Positions 18,504-26,095 are shown, counted from the first letter of the stretch. The stretch: DNA of 43,066 bases from Peptostreptococcaceae bacterium (GCA_030532905.1 JAUNKE010000012.1:1-43066), one strand, 5' to 3'. The notes: generated from the letters alone by a model not told the origin. Made by a program: numbers and translations.

Positions 18504-20204
18504 CTATTCAAAATCAAAATCAATCTGCTTGATTGCCAATCGCAATTCTTCCCGCTGATGCGCGATTTCTTCAGGATCCTGTCTGTCCAAAGCATCTTCA
18601 AAAATTCTTATCCAATGCCCGATATATTCACGCACTTGCCCCGTCGTCATTTCATAAAGTCGCTCCGCACGGAACAAAAGATATTTGTTTTCTTCATTTT
18701 CTCGCGGATGTATTTTAAGATAGTTCAGCTCTTCCATTCGCTTTTCCGCTTCTTCCAAAGTCATTTGATTTTCGTCTCGCTGAATGATGAGCTTTTTGCT
18801 CTCTCCGCTTGATACCACCTTGACGATGACTTCCAAAATCGCATTCACATCATAGGTGTAAGTTACATCCACCGGCTCTTCGCCCGCTTTGGCTCTCGGA
18901 ATCGGAATGCGTATCTCGCCGATTTTGAGATTGTTTCTCGACAGACGACTCTCGCCCTGCAAGATATCGACGAAGATGCTGGTCTGATTGTCGTTGACGG
19001 TATAGAGTCGCTCGGTTCGGCTGACCGGAATGACGGTATTGCGCTCGATAATCGGAAGATAATGTCCCCCTTCGTATCGGTCATTGTCCTTGCGCACCAC
19101 CACCGAAGTTCCCAAAGTGTAAGGACAGACATCGGTCATGATGACTTCCTTGAGCGTTTCGTTTCGCTCCTTGATGGCAACCTCCATCGCCACACCGATT
19201 GCCACCGCCTCGTCGGGATGTACGGTGAAGTTTGGAAATTTATTGAACAGCTTGGAGACGAATCGCTTGATAATCGGCGACTTGGTTGCACCGCCGACCA
19301 ATACGATTTCATCAATCTCCGCAATTTTGATATTGGCATCGCGCAAACTTTTCTCAATCGGCTTTCGAATTCTGGCAAGCAAAGGCTGACAAGCCGCTTC
19401 GTATTCCACATTGTTTATCGTCATCGATTTTTCTTCGCCGTCGATGCTCATCGTCATCGTCGTCGGCTTGCTCTCGTCATTCGCCAATTCCAATTTCGCT
19501 TTTTCCGCGTGGAACAGAATCATATTCTTCTGTGTCACATCCAGCTTCTCGATGTCGATTTCATTTTTTTCAACAAAAAGCTCCACCAAGACCGCCGTAA
19601 AATCTTCGCCGCCCAAATAATTGTCGCCGGCAACCGCACGCACTTCCAAAATATTTTTTGCGCGCTCCAAAATCGAAATGTCAAAAGTTCCTCCGCCCAA
19701 GTCAAATACCAAGAACTTGGTGTAATCTTTCTTTTGATAAAGACCGTAGGTGATTGCCGCCGCGGTCGGCTCCGAAATGATGCGCTCGACCTTCATGCCG
19801 GCAAGCTCGCCCGCACGCTTGGTCGCCTTGCGCTGTAAATCGTTAAAATATGCGGGCACCGAAATAATCGCCTCCGTTACCTCCTCGTTGAGATAAGCCT
19901 CGGCATCCTCTTTGAGCGCACGCAAAACAAAGGACGAAAGTTCTTCGGATGAAAAACTCTGATCCCCCAACTGATACTTCATCTCCGAGCCCATCGTTCT
20001 TTTGAATACATCGACGGTCTTCTCCGGATAGAGCACCTTTCTTTCCTTCGCCGTTTTACCGACAAAAATCTCGCCTTCTTCAGATAGACTCACAACCGAC
20101 GGCGTAAGATGTTCGTCAAAACGATTCGGTATAATCTTCGCCTCGCCGTCAACAAAATATGCGGCAAGGCTGTTGGTTGTTCCTAAATCAATTCCTATTA
20201 TCAT
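18504..20204 (-). CDS. hscC: HscC-type Hsp70 chaperone
   Basis: A 566-residue Hsp70, shorter than DnaK (about 610-640). The ATPase domain (about 1-375) has GIDLGTTNSLAA, the FDLGGGTFDISIL phosphate loop, VPAYFND and LVGGATKSP. The substrate domain (about 385-500) starts at TDVCPYTLGTSV and IIERNTVIPVSR. The C-terminal lid is shortened. FKRTMGSEMKYQLG and ELSSFVLRALKEDAE are strongly HscC-like rather than DnaK-like. It is followed at 8 bases by the TPR partner gene. Its own promoter carries one perfect CIRCE half-site, so stress control by HrcA is possible. This is not the general DnaK, which should be encoded elsewhere with grpE and dnaJ. Confidence 0.92.
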   Translation of the reverse strand: MIIGIDLGTTNSLAAYFVDGEAKIIPNRFDEHLTPSVVSLSEEGEIFVGKTAKERKVLYPEKTVDVFKRTMGSEMKYQLGDQSFSSEELSSFVLRALKEDAEAYLNEEVTEAIISVPAYFNDLQRKATKRAGELAGMKVERIISEPTAAAITYGLYQKKDYTKFLVFDLGGGTFDISILERAKNILEVRAVAGDNYLGGEDFTAVLVELFVEKNEIDIEKLDVTQKNMILFHAEKAKLELANDESKPTTMTMSIDGEEKSMTINNVEYEAACQPLLARIRKPIEKSLRDANIKIAEIDEIVLVGGATKSPIIKRFVSKLFNKFPNFTVHPDEAVAIGVAMEVAIKERNETLKEVIMTDVCPYTLGTSVVVRKDNDRYEGGHYLPIIERNTVIPVSRTERLYTVNDNQTSIFVDILQGESRLSRNNLKIGEIRIPIPRAKAGEEPVDVTYTYDVNAILEVIVKVVSSGESKKLIIQRDENQMTLEEAEKRMEELNYLKIHPRENEENKYLLFRAERLYEMTTGQVREYIGHWIRIFEDALDRQDPEEIAHQREELRLAIKQIDFDFE

Positions 20205-20242
20205 ATTCCCTCTCTTGAGTTGCTGTTTTCTTCTTTTTCTTT

Positions 20243-20271
20243 ATTGTAAACCAAATTCCGAGTGCTAACAA
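20243..20271 (-). promoter_or_regulatory. hscC promoter with a CIRCE half-site
   Basis: On the minus strand TTGTTA (20266-20271), 17 bases, then TACAAT (20243-20248), about 40 bases upstream of the hscC ATG. The nine bases TTAGCACTC at 20260-20268 equal the left arm of the HrcA operator CIRCE and overlap the -35. The right arm is absent at the expected 9-base spacing. Confidence 0.6.
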
Positions 20272-20284
20272 CAAAATCGGTTAT

Positions 20285-20671
20285 CTACACATCAAACAAT
20301 CTTTTGAGCACATCGTCCAATTTCCGTCTGGCAATTTCCCATTCCATCATCACAAAGTTCAGCACGATGGCGGATCCCACCTCATCGTAGAAATAGGCAT
20401 ATACTTTGAAAGACAATTCTTCCGGCAAAAGCGGCCGCAGTTTTTCGCTATACAGCTTCTCCGCCTTTTGCATCAAATCTTCCATCTCATTTTCATCAAA
20501 AGATTCGGCATCCGCACCGAGCTCCTTGAGCGGCACATAGATTCGAAGTCCGACGGCATCATCCCGCTTGGTTGCATTCGTAACATTTTCCGCAACTCGA
20601 ATTTGATTTTGAGCCAAATTTTCAATCAGCTCATCCGTATCAATTACAATATCCCCCAACAGTCGATACAT
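20285..20671 (-). CDS. Hypothetical protein (128 aa)
   Basis: No family recognised. An acidic, soluble protein with N-terminal YRLLGDIVIDTDELIENLAQ, a middle KELGADAESFDENEMEDLM helix, and a C-terminal FVMMEWEIARRKLDDVLKRLF helix. No signal or membrane segment. AGGAG lies before the ATG, and the gene starts 8 bases after the preceding 142-residue gene, so the two are co-transcribed and probably co-functional. hscC follows 80 bases later behind its own promoter. It could be an accessory of the HscC system or simply its neighbour. Confidence 0.7.
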   Translation of the reverse strand: MYRLLGDIVIDTDELIENLAQNQIRVAENVTNATKRDDAVGLRIYVPLKELGADAESFDENEMEDLMQKAEKLYSEKLRPLLPEELSFKVYAYFYDEVGSAIVLNFVMMEWEIARRKLDDVLKRLFDV

Positions 20672-20679
20672 ATTCTCTC

Positions 20680-21108
20680 CTATCTGAACTGCGGTGGCAA
20701 ATTTCCTTTCGGTCTCGCCGCAGCATTCAATTTAATCGTCTCGTATTTTACAATCTGATTGGACTTGTCCTCATAATAAAAGCCGTAGTCGTTTCCGACT
20801 TTCAAATTGATAGGCTGCCAAGAATACAATTTCTTGGACATCTTTCCCGCTTTGACTACCACGACGGTCTTGCCGATGCCGAATTTGTTCTTCGGCTTGG
20901 TAATCGAAAGCACCTTACCGTACAGGGCATGCTTTTTTCTCGTGAATGCGAGAAAGGTTCGGAACAATACCCAGCCCAATCCGATGGATAAAATCACAGC
21001 CGGAATTCTAATCCAAAGGCTCTGCCCCGTGAAAATGAGTACCACCATCGCGACAAAGGCAACCGCCATCGCCGCTATTCTTAAATACGCTTTTGTTTTC
21101 TCTGACAT
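20680..21108 (-). CDS. Hypothetical two-helix membrane protein (142 aa)
   Basis: Two N-terminal hydrophobic helices (about 8-26 and 31-54) are followed by a basic, strand-rich C-terminal domain (about 60-142) containing KNKFGIGKTVVVVKAGKMSK and SWQPINLKVGNDYGFYYED. This looks like a small membrane-anchored beta-barrel domain facing the cytoplasm. I do not recognise the family. AAGGAG precedes the ATG, 15 bases after the ecfT stop, so it may be read from the ecf promoter. It is paired with the 128-residue gene. Confidence 0.7.
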   Translation of the reverse strand: MSEKTKAYLRIAAMAVAFVAMVVLIFTGQSLWIRIPAVILSIGLGWVLFRTFLAFTRKKHALYGKVLSITKPKNKFGIGKTVVVVKAGKMSKKLYSWQPINLKVGNDYGFYYEDKSNQIVKYETIKLNAAARPKGNLPPQFR

Positions 21109-21123
21109 AATCTTCTCCTTCTA

Positions 21124-21933
21124 TTAAATTCCAAAATCAAAAAATCGAGTTCCCGCAATCAGCAACATAAAGGTCGATGCCATTGCAAAGGATACGATAT
21201 CCGATTTTTTGAGTATAATCTCATTCATTCTCGTTCTGCCTTCTCCACCTCGATAGCAACGCGATTCCATCGCCATCGCCAGCTCGTCCGCGCGTCGAAA
21301 AGCGGAGATAAAAAGCGGAACGAGCAGCGGAATCAAACTTTTCGCCCGCTCTACCAAATTTTTACTTTCAAAATCCGCGCCTCTCGCCATCTGCGCCTTC
21401 ATGATTTTATCCGTTTCATCCAGCAAAGTCGGGATAAAACGAAGTGCAATCGTCATCATCATCGCAATCTCATGCGCCGGCACGCCGATTCGTCGCAGCG
21501 GATTGAGCAATTTTTCAATACCATCCGTCAGCTCAATCGGAGCCGTCGTCAATGTCAAAAGCGAAGTGCCGATTACCAGAAGTACGAGTCGTAGAATCAT
21601 AAAAATTCCCAGTTGCAAACCTTCCCGCGTCATCTTGAAAATCCAAAACGACCACAGCACCTTACCCGGCGTCAGCATCGCATTTATGGAAAAGGTGATG
21701 AGCAAAATCACCCACAGCGGTTTGATACCCTTCGCCAAATATCGAATCGGAATCTTGGACACTTTCGCCAAGAAGCCGATAAACAAAATAACGAATACGA
21801 AAGGATAGAACTTGTTCACCATAAAAATCGTCGCCATGAACACGAAGGTGAACAAAATTTTGACCCTCGGATCCAATCGATGAATTTCGGAATTCGTCGG
21901 ATAGTATTGACCCAGCGTGATGTCTTTAAGCAT
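21124..21933 (-). CDS. ecfT: ECF transporter transmembrane protein EcfT
   Basis: A 269-residue transmembrane coupling subunit of energy-coupling-factor vitamin importers, with about five or six helices. The two cytoplasmic coupling-helix Ala-Arg-Gly-type motifs that dock on the ATPases are visible: QMARGADFE (about 183-191) and [11 protein letters not shown] (about 222-232). The family N-terminus [13 protein letters not shown] is present. The start overlaps the ecfA2 end by 8 bases and has AAGGAG 8 bases upstream, so it is coupled. It should serve several S components, including the one at 28592. Confidence 0.93.
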   Translation of the reverse strand: MLKDITLGQYYPTNSEIHRLDPRVKILFTFVFMATIFMVNKFYPFVFVILFIGFLAKVSKIPIRYLAKGIKPLWVILLITFSINAMLTPGKVLWSFWIFKMTREGLQLGIFMILRLVLLVIGTSLLTLTTAPIELTDGIEKLLNPLRRIGVPAHEIAMMMTIALRFIPTLLDETDKIMKAQMARGADFESKNLVERAKSLIPLLVPLFISAFRRADELAMAMESRCYRGGEGRTRMNEIILKKSDIVSFAMASTFMLLIAGTRFFDFGI

Positions 21934-22789
21934 TACTTCTTCTCCTTACCAATTCCAACAATTTCGTTTTCGCCTCCTCCATCGTGATGATGTCATCCTC
22001 GATGTCGTAGCCTTTGGCACGCAAAATATTCATCAGCGTAACCACCTTCGGTACGCCCAATCCGATTTCAATCAATCGCTTCTCATGTCGAAAAATTTCC
22101 TGCGGCGTTCCCACCAAATCAATCGTGCCCTTGTTCATCACAATCAATCGGTCGGCAAGCCTTGAAACATCCTCCATCGAGTGAGAAACCAGTAAAATCG
22201 TCGTCTTTCTTTCCCGATGAATCTTCTTTATCTGCGCCAGAATTTCATCTCTGCCGTGCGGGTCGAGCCCCGCCGTCGGCTCATCCAAAATTAAAAGCTC
22301 CGGCTCCATCGCAATCACGCCCGCAATCGCCACCCGACGCTTTTGACCGCCCGACATCTCAAACGGCGATTGGTCTTTCTTTTCTTCGGGGTCAATGCCG
22401 ACCGCTTCAAGCGATGCATACACTCGCCTTTTAACTTCCTCCGCATCGAGTCCCAACTTTTCGGGGCCGAATGCCACATCCTTGTAAATCGTATCTTCGA
22501 ACAATTGGTATTCCGGATATTGAAATACCAATCCGACTTTTTTTCTCACATTGACGAGCGAAACATCCTTCGCCGTAATTTCCAAATCATCCACAAAAAT
22601 CGTACCGCTCGTCGGTTTGAGCAATCCGTTCATCTGTTGAATCAGCGTACTCTTGCCCGAGCCCGTATGACCGATGAGCCCGACGAACTCGCCGTCGTCA
22701 ATATGCAGAAAAATATTGTCCAGCGCACGACTCTCAAACGGCGAGCCTTCGTTGTAGATATATTTCAAATCCTTTATATCAACTGACAT
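21926..22789 (-). CDS. ecfA2: ECF transporter ATPase EcfA2
   Basis: A 287-residue ABC ATPase. Walker [10 protein letters not shown] is near residues 39-47, the signature is [13 protein letters not shown], and Walker B is [13 protein letters not shown]. The start [21 protein letters not shown]-like region (D-L-K-Y-I-Y) and the [15 protein letters not shown]-loop are typical of EcfA2 (EcfA-prime). It pairs with EcfA1 to drive vitamin uptake by EcfT plus S components. It overlaps ecfA1 by 16 bases and ecfT by 8. Confidence 0.93.
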   Translation of the reverse strand: MSVDIKDLKYIYNEGSPFESRALDNIFLHIDDGEFVGLIGHTGSGKSTLIQQMNGLLKPTSGTIFVDDLEITAKDVSLVNVRKKVGLVFQYPEYQLFEDTIYKDVAFGPEKLGLDAEEVKRRVYASLEAVGIDPEEKKDQSPFEMSGGQKRRVAIAGVIAMEPELLILDEPTAGLDPHGRDEILAQIKKIHRERKTTILLVSHSMEDVSRLADRLIVMNKGTIDLVGTPQEIFRHEKRLIEIGLGVPKVVTLMNILRAKGYDIEDDIITMEEAKTKLLELVRRRSNA

Positions 22790-23607
22790 ATATTTTCCAC
22801 CATCTCTTCTACCGTTAAAATATCTTTGGACAGATTGACGCCCTCGCGAATCAGCTCATGCGCAAGCTCCGTCATCTGCGGCACATCCAGTCCCAGTTGT
22901 TTGAGCTCATCGACACGAGAAAAAATCTCGCGCGGTCTTCCTTCCATCACCATTTTGCCTTCTTCCATCACTATCACGCGATCCGCTTCCGTCGCTTCAT
23001 CCATAAAATGCGTGATATGAATGATGGTCTTGCCTTCTTCCTTGTTCAATCGAATGATGGTCTCCAGCACCTCTTTGCGTCCGCGCGGGTCAAGCATTGC
23101 GGTCGGCTCATCGAATATGATACAATCCGGACTCATCGCAATGATGCCCGCAATCGCAACGCGCTGCTTCTGTCCCCCCGATAAATTAAAAGGTGCTCTT
23201 TTGGCAAACTCGCTCATCCGTACAAGCTCCAGCGCCTCATCCACCCGTCTGCGAATCTCCTGTTTTTCAACACCCAGATTCTCCGGGCCGAAAGCCACAT
23301 CATCTTCGACAACCGTGGCGACGATTTGATTGTCCGGATTTTGAAAAACCATGCCCGCATTTTGACGAATTTCCCAAATCTTGTCATCATCCTTGGTATT
23401 CATGCCGTTGACATACACATCGCCCGAGGTCGGCAAAAAGATTCCGTTGAGATGCTTTGCCAAAGTGCTTTTACCCGAGCCGTTGTGCCCGATGATGACA
23501 ACGAACTCGCCCTTCTGAATGCGAATCGACAAATCATCCACCGCATTTTTATTTTTATTATCATCGTACTGATATACGAGATTCTCAATTTTAATAACTT
23601 CGGACAT
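22774..23607 (-). CDS. ecfA1: ECF transporter ATPase EcfA1
   Basis: A 277-residue ABC ATPase with Walker [11 protein letters not shown]-loop [17 protein letters not shown] (the NPDNQ form is typical of EcfA1), signature [13 protein letters not shown] and Walker [14 protein letters not shown]. The start at 23607 has a perfect AAAGGAG 5 bases upstream and gives the family N-terminus M-S-E-V-I-K-I. A longer in-frame reading adds an unrelated Arg-rich stretch. First gene of the ecfA1-ecfA2-ecfT unit, with a good promoter about 117 bases upstream of the ATG. Confidence 0.93.
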   Translation of the reverse strand: MSEVIKIENLVYQYDDNKNKNAVDDLSIRIQKGEFVVIIGHNGSGKSTLAKHLNGIFLPTSGDVYVNGMNTKDDDKIWEIRQNAGMVFQNPDNQIVATVVEDDVAFGPENLGVEKQEIRRRVDEALELVRMSEFAKRAPFNLSGGQKQRVAIAGIIAMSPDCIIFDEPTAMLDPRGRKEVLETIIRLNKEEGKTIIHITHFMDEATEADRVIVMEEGKMVMEGRPREIFSRVDELKQLGLDVPQMTELAHELIREGVNLSKDILTVEEMVENICQLI

Positions 23608-23608
23608 T

Positions 23609-23725
23609 TTACTCCTTTGTCCTGAGCGGCAATTTCTTTTCCGACAGCCGCCTGTAAAAACTCCGTCTGAACACAAAAATTATTCCGATGCTCATCGTAA
23701 GCGCAATGAGAATAACACCTAACAT
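23609..23725 (-). CDS. Possible 38-residue membrane peptide upstream of ecfA1
   Basis: An ATG-initiated frame of 38 codons. The start is M-L-G-V followed by about 15 hydrophobic residues; then comes an Arg/Lys-rich tail ([13 protein letters not shown]). The stop TAA lies inside the ecfA1 ribosome site. The single-helix-plus-positive-tail pattern looks protein-like. Against it, the ATG overlaps the -10 box of the only clear promoter and has no ribosome site. A shorter start at codon 11 is possible. Unproven. Confidence 0.22.
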   Translation of the reverse strand: MLGVILIALTMSIGIIFVFRRSFYRRLSEKKLPLRTKE

Positions 23726-23752
23726 TGTAGCATGAAAGCGTTGAAATGTAAA
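23724..23752 (-). promoter_or_regulatory. Promoter of the ecfA1-ecfA2-ecfT operon
   Basis: On the minus strand TTTACA (23747-23752), 17 bases, TACAAT (23724-23729). It faces away from the folE promoter, making a divergent pair. Confidence 0.7.
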
Positions 23753-23862
23753 CAAGAACAAATTTTTCAGATAAGCAGCGCCTTTCATTTTTCAACAAAG
23801 GCGTAAAGCATCTCAACGAATTTTCCCATTTCAAAAAAACAGCATTAAAATTTACACTTTGA

Positions 23863-23891
23863 TTGTCACTTTACAATTTTTGTGATACAAT
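23863..23891 (+). promoter_or_regulatory. Promoter of the folE operon
   Basis: TTGTCA (23863-23868), 17-base spacer, TACAAT (23886-23891). Transcription would begin near 23898, leaving a leader of about 117 bases before folE. Confidence 0.72.
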
Positions 23892-23897
23892 GACGCG

Positions 23898-24001
23898 AAA
23901 AGATTTTGCGCCGCTGTTGAAAAATTCAATCGATGGGTATATTGAAAGAGCGATTGAATTTTCAAAGCGAGGTTATAGGTCCTCAAAACCTAAATATATT
24001 A
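23898..24001 (+). promoter_or_regulatory. Structured folE leader RNA, class unknown
   Basis: A long hairpin spans 23912-23969. CGCT pairs with AGCG, and TTGAAAAATTCAATCG pairs almost perfectly with CGATTGAATTTTCAA, around an 18-base loop that holds ATGGGTAT and GAAAGAG. Directly after it GAGG (23969-23972) and CCTC (23981-23984) can pair, and TAGGT in their loop can pair with ACCTA (23988-23992), an H-type pseudoknot just before the ribosome site. It does not match the class-I THF riboswitch found 2 kb downstream. I infer a regulatory leader; ligand unknown. Confidence 0.45.
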
Positions 24002-24014
24002 TAAAGGAAATAAA

Positions 24015-24569
24015 ATGGATACCAAAAAAATAGAACAGGCGATCAGTATGATTATTGACGCCATCGGAGAAGATAAAAACCGCGAGGGCTTGATTGAAAC
24101 GCCTCAGCGTGTGGCAAGAATGTATGAGGAAATCTTCAGCGGATTGAACCGTACCGCTGAAACGCATCTGGCAAAAACTTTTGAACTGGTCGATGGAAGC
24201 ATGGTAATTGAAAAAGACATCAGCTTCTACTCGATGTGTGAGCATCATCTGTTGCCGTTTTGGGGCAAGGTGCATATCGCCTACATGCCGAACGGTCGCG
24301 TTGCCGGACTTTCAAAATTGGCTCGCACCGTCGATGTGTACGCAAAGAAACCGCAGTTGCAGGAGCGACTCAATATGGAAATCGCCGATGCGATTATGGA
24401 ATATCTCGGTGCCAAAGGCGCATTGGTCGTCGTACAGGCGGAACACATGTGCATGAATATGCGCGGAGTGAAAAGACCGGGCACTTCGACGATGACATCC
24501 ATCAGTCGCGGAATTTTCGAGACCGACCTTCATCTGCGCGATGAAGCATATCGTTTGATGGGATTGTAA
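24015..24569 (+). CDS. folE: GTP cyclohydrolase I
   Basis: A 184-residue enzyme of the FolE (type IA) family, converting GTP to 7,8-dihydroneopterin triphosphate and formate, the first step of folate synthesis. The zinc ligands are Cys75 and His78 in [10 protein letters not shown] and Cys146 in EHMCMNMRG. Other landmarks are [22 protein letters not shown] and the C-terminal GIFETD. AAAGGA precedes the ATG. First gene of folE-HD-folBK, with the next start one base after its stop. FolE can also supply queuosine synthesis, but the neighbours point to folate. Confidence 0.96.
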   Translation: MDTKKIEQAISMIIDAIGEDKNREGLIETPQRVARMYEEIFSGLNRTAETHLAKTFELVDGSMVIEKDISFYSMCEHHLLPFWGKVHIAYMPNGRVAGLSKLARTVDVYAKKPQLQERLNMEIADAIMEYLGAKGALVVVQAEHMCMNMRGVKRPGTSTMTSISRGIFETDLHLRDEAYRLMGL

Positions 24570-24570
24570 A

Positions 24571-25047
24571 ATGAAAAATACCAATTTGATTTTAAATTCG
24601 GATATCGTTCAGCAAAAGCTCGAGTCTTTGCGCAAGCTGGAAGATGAGCGCATCTACTGTCGTCACAATCTGAGTCATTTTTTTGATGTTGCGCGGATTT
24701 GCTACATTCTCTGTTTGGAAAATAAGCTGCCCGTCAACAAAGATTTGATTTACACGACCGCTATTTTACACGATTTGGGTCGTGAAGATCAGATGACCGA
24801 CGGAACGAGTCATGAAATCGCATCCGTCGCCTTTGCTGAAAAATGTCTCGCTTGGACGGATTTTGACGAGGAAGAAAAAAATTTAATTTTGCAGGCGATT
24901 GCACATCATCGCAAGAAGGACGACAATATCTCCTTCGCTTCCCTCTTTTACAAGGCGGACAAATTATCGCGGGATTGTTTCAACTGCAAAGCGTATGACT
25001 CTTGCTACTGGAGCGATGAGAAGAAAAACAATGAGGTAAAATATTAA
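24571..25047 (+). CDS. HD-domain phosphohydrolase in the folate operon
   Basis: A 158-residue HD-superfamily protein. Metal ligands are visible as His36 (HNLSHFFDVAR), His67-Asp68 (AILHDLGRED) and Asp130 (FYKADKLSRD). After the HD core comes a CFNCKAYDSCYW motif (Cys136, 139 and 145), which could bind zinc. The family hydrolyses phosphoesters, often of nucleotides. It sits one base after folE and 22 bases before folB-folK. I infer a role in folate synthesis, perhaps dephosphorylating dihydroneopterin triphosphate. A general nucleotide hydrolase remains possible. Confidence 0.85.
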   Translation: MKNTNLILNSDIVQQKLESLRKLEDERIYCRHNLSHFFDVARICYILCLENKLPVNKDLIYTTAILHDLGREDQMTDGTSHEIASVAFAEKCLAWTDFDEEEKNLILQAIAHHRKKDDNISFASLFYKADKLSRDCFNCKAYDSCYWSDEKKNNEVKY

Positions 25048-25069
25048 AGCCTTTGTGATTGGAGCTGAA

Positions 25070-25882
25070 ATGGATTATATAGTTGTAAAAGATTTGCTGA
25101 TTTTTGCAAATCATGGCGTTTTCCAAGAGGAAAAAAATCTCGGTCAAAAATTTTATATTGATTTGCGATTGTCTTTGGACACACAAAAAGCTGCACTTTC
25201 AAACGATTTGAACGCTTCGGTTCACTATGGTGAGCTGTCCAATGAAGTCGTCGCGCTGTTTCGCTCAAAGTCCAACGACCTCATCGAAACCTGCGCCGAA
25301 GAAATCGCTCAATTTATCTTAAACCGATATCCGATGGTTCGGGAAGTGAATGTTCGTGTCAAAAAACCATGGGCGCCGATTCTGTTGCCGACCGAAAATA
25401 TTTTTGTGGAAATCACCCGAAAAAGACATCGCGTCTTTTTGGGATTGGGCTCCAATATCGGCGAGAGCAAAGTTTTGCTCGAAACGGCAATCGAGCGAAT
25501 TCAAAATGACTATGTGAAGCTGCTGTCCTCTTCCTCCTTCTACACGACGAAGGCTTGGGGTTTGGAGGACCAGCCGGACTTTCTCAATGCCGTAATTGAA
25601 ATTGAAACCGGCTATGAACCGGGCAATTTGCTCAAGCATATCCAACAAATCGAATCGGATTTGGGACGGGAGCGCAAAATTCATTGGGGTCCGCGCACGA
25701 TTGACATCGACATTTTATTTTTTGACGATGCCCAAATTTATGAAAAAGATTTGGTGATTCCGCATCCGTATATATCTGAGCGATTATTTGTGCTCGAGCC
25801 GATGAACGAGATTGCACCGCACTTTATTCATCCGATTGAAAACAAGTCGATTCGAAAATTGTTGGCACAACTTCAAAAATAA
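25070..25882 (+). CDS. folK: Bifunctional dihydroneopterin aldolase / HPPK (FolB-FolK)
   Basis: A 270-residue fusion. Residues 1-118 are FolB (7,8-dihydroneopterin to 6-hydroxymethyl-dihydropterin), with FANHGVFQEEKNLGQKFYIDL carrying the active-site Glu and VKKPWAP the Lys. Residues 122-270 are FolK (ATP-dependent pyrophosphorylation of the product), with FLGLGSNIGES, the SSSFYTTKAWG loop, QPDFLNAV and HWGPRTIDIDILFFDD. The start at 25070 has GGAG 6 bases upstream; a GTG 15 bases earlier lacks one. A terminator follows 3 bases after the stop. Confidence 0.95.
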   Translation: MDYIVVKDLLIFANHGVFQEEKNLGQKFYIDLRLSLDTQKAALSNDLNASVHYGELSNEVVALFRSKSNDLIETCAEEIAQFILNRYPMVREVNVRVKKPWAPILLPTENIFVEITRKRHRVFLGLGSNIGESKVLLETAIERIQNDYVKLLSSSSFYTTKAWGLEDQPDFLNAVIEIETGYEPGNLLKHIQQIESDLGRERKIHWGPRTIDIDILFFDDAQIYEKDLVIPHPYISERLFVLEPMNEIAPHFIHPIENKSIRKLLAQLQK

Positions 25883-25885
25883 TCA

Positions 25886-25907
25886 AGGAGCAAAAGCTCC
25901 TTTTTTT
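25886..25907 (+). terminator. Rho-independent terminator of the folE-folBK operon
   Basis: AGGAGC, AAAA loop, GCTCCT, then a run of eight Ts counting the last stem base. Confidence 0.92.
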
Positions 25908-25908
25908 G

Positions 25909-25937
25909 TTGACAAATTTTCAGTTTAAGAGTATATT
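25909..25937 (+). promoter_or_regulatory. Promoter of the riboswitch-permease-folP operon
   Basis: Consensus TTGACA (25909-25914), 17 bases, TATATT (25932-25937). It overlaps the T tract of the preceding terminator. Predicted start near 25944, about 20 bases before the riboswitch. Confidence 0.82.
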
Positions 25938-25965
25938 GTCAATATAAAAAGAGTAGAAATTCTAC

Positions 25966-26056
25966 ACAGAGTAGGCAAGATGCGTTAAGTGTTCGTAAAT
26001 GGGATGTTGTTACGAAACGAAGTGTTTCACACGCGACTGATTGCCGCTTCCGCTGT
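25966..26056 (+). promoter_or_regulatory. Tetrahydrofolate (THF) riboswitch, class I
   Basis: The conserved elements of the class-I THF aptamer occur in order: GAGTAG, GCGTTAAGTG, AATGGGATGT, AACGAAG, and the 3' TTCCGCT. The pairings are present: P1 ACAG (25966-25969) with CTGT (26053-26056); P2 GGCAA (25974-25978) with TTGCC (26041-26045); and a perfect P3 arm TTCGTAA with TTACGAA around ATGGGATGTTG. These blocks match the known Eubacterium siraeum aptamer nearly base for base. The RNA senses reduced folates. Here it is followed by a terminator and then an SLC13-like permease and folP. Confidence 0.93.
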
Positions 26057-26072
26057 AATACTATTTTGCGGG

Positions 26073-26095
26073 AGCACTGTTGAGTGCTTTTTTTA
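26073..26095 (+). terminator. Riboswitch-controlled terminator
   Basis: AGCACT, GTTG loop, AGTGCT and a seven-T tract, 16 bases after the riboswitch and upstream of the permease start. TTCCGC at the riboswitch 3' edge (26048-26053) can instead pair with GCGGGA (26068-26073), touching the first terminator base. Attenuation by THF is the simplest model. Confidence 0.82.

Noticed and set aside
18504-20204. Annotating the Hsp70 as DnaK
   Set aside because: It is 566 residues with a shortened lid, HscC-like segments, and no grpE or dnaJ beside it.
23969-23992. folE leader pseudoknot as a preQ1-I riboswitch
   Set aside because: The GAGG/CCTC stem and tail pairing resemble the fold, but the conserved C-rich loop and the A-rich tail ending in CUA of preQ1-I are missing, and the operon is folate, not queuosine.
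25055-25069. GTG start for folB-folK at 25055
   Set aside because: No ribosome site, and the ATG at 25070 has GGAG at 6 bases and the family N-terminus.
26073-26088. AGCACT-GTTG-AGTGCT looked like a CIRCE operator
   Set aside because: The arms are separated by 4 bases, not 9, and a seven-T tract follows directly; it is the riboswitch terminator.
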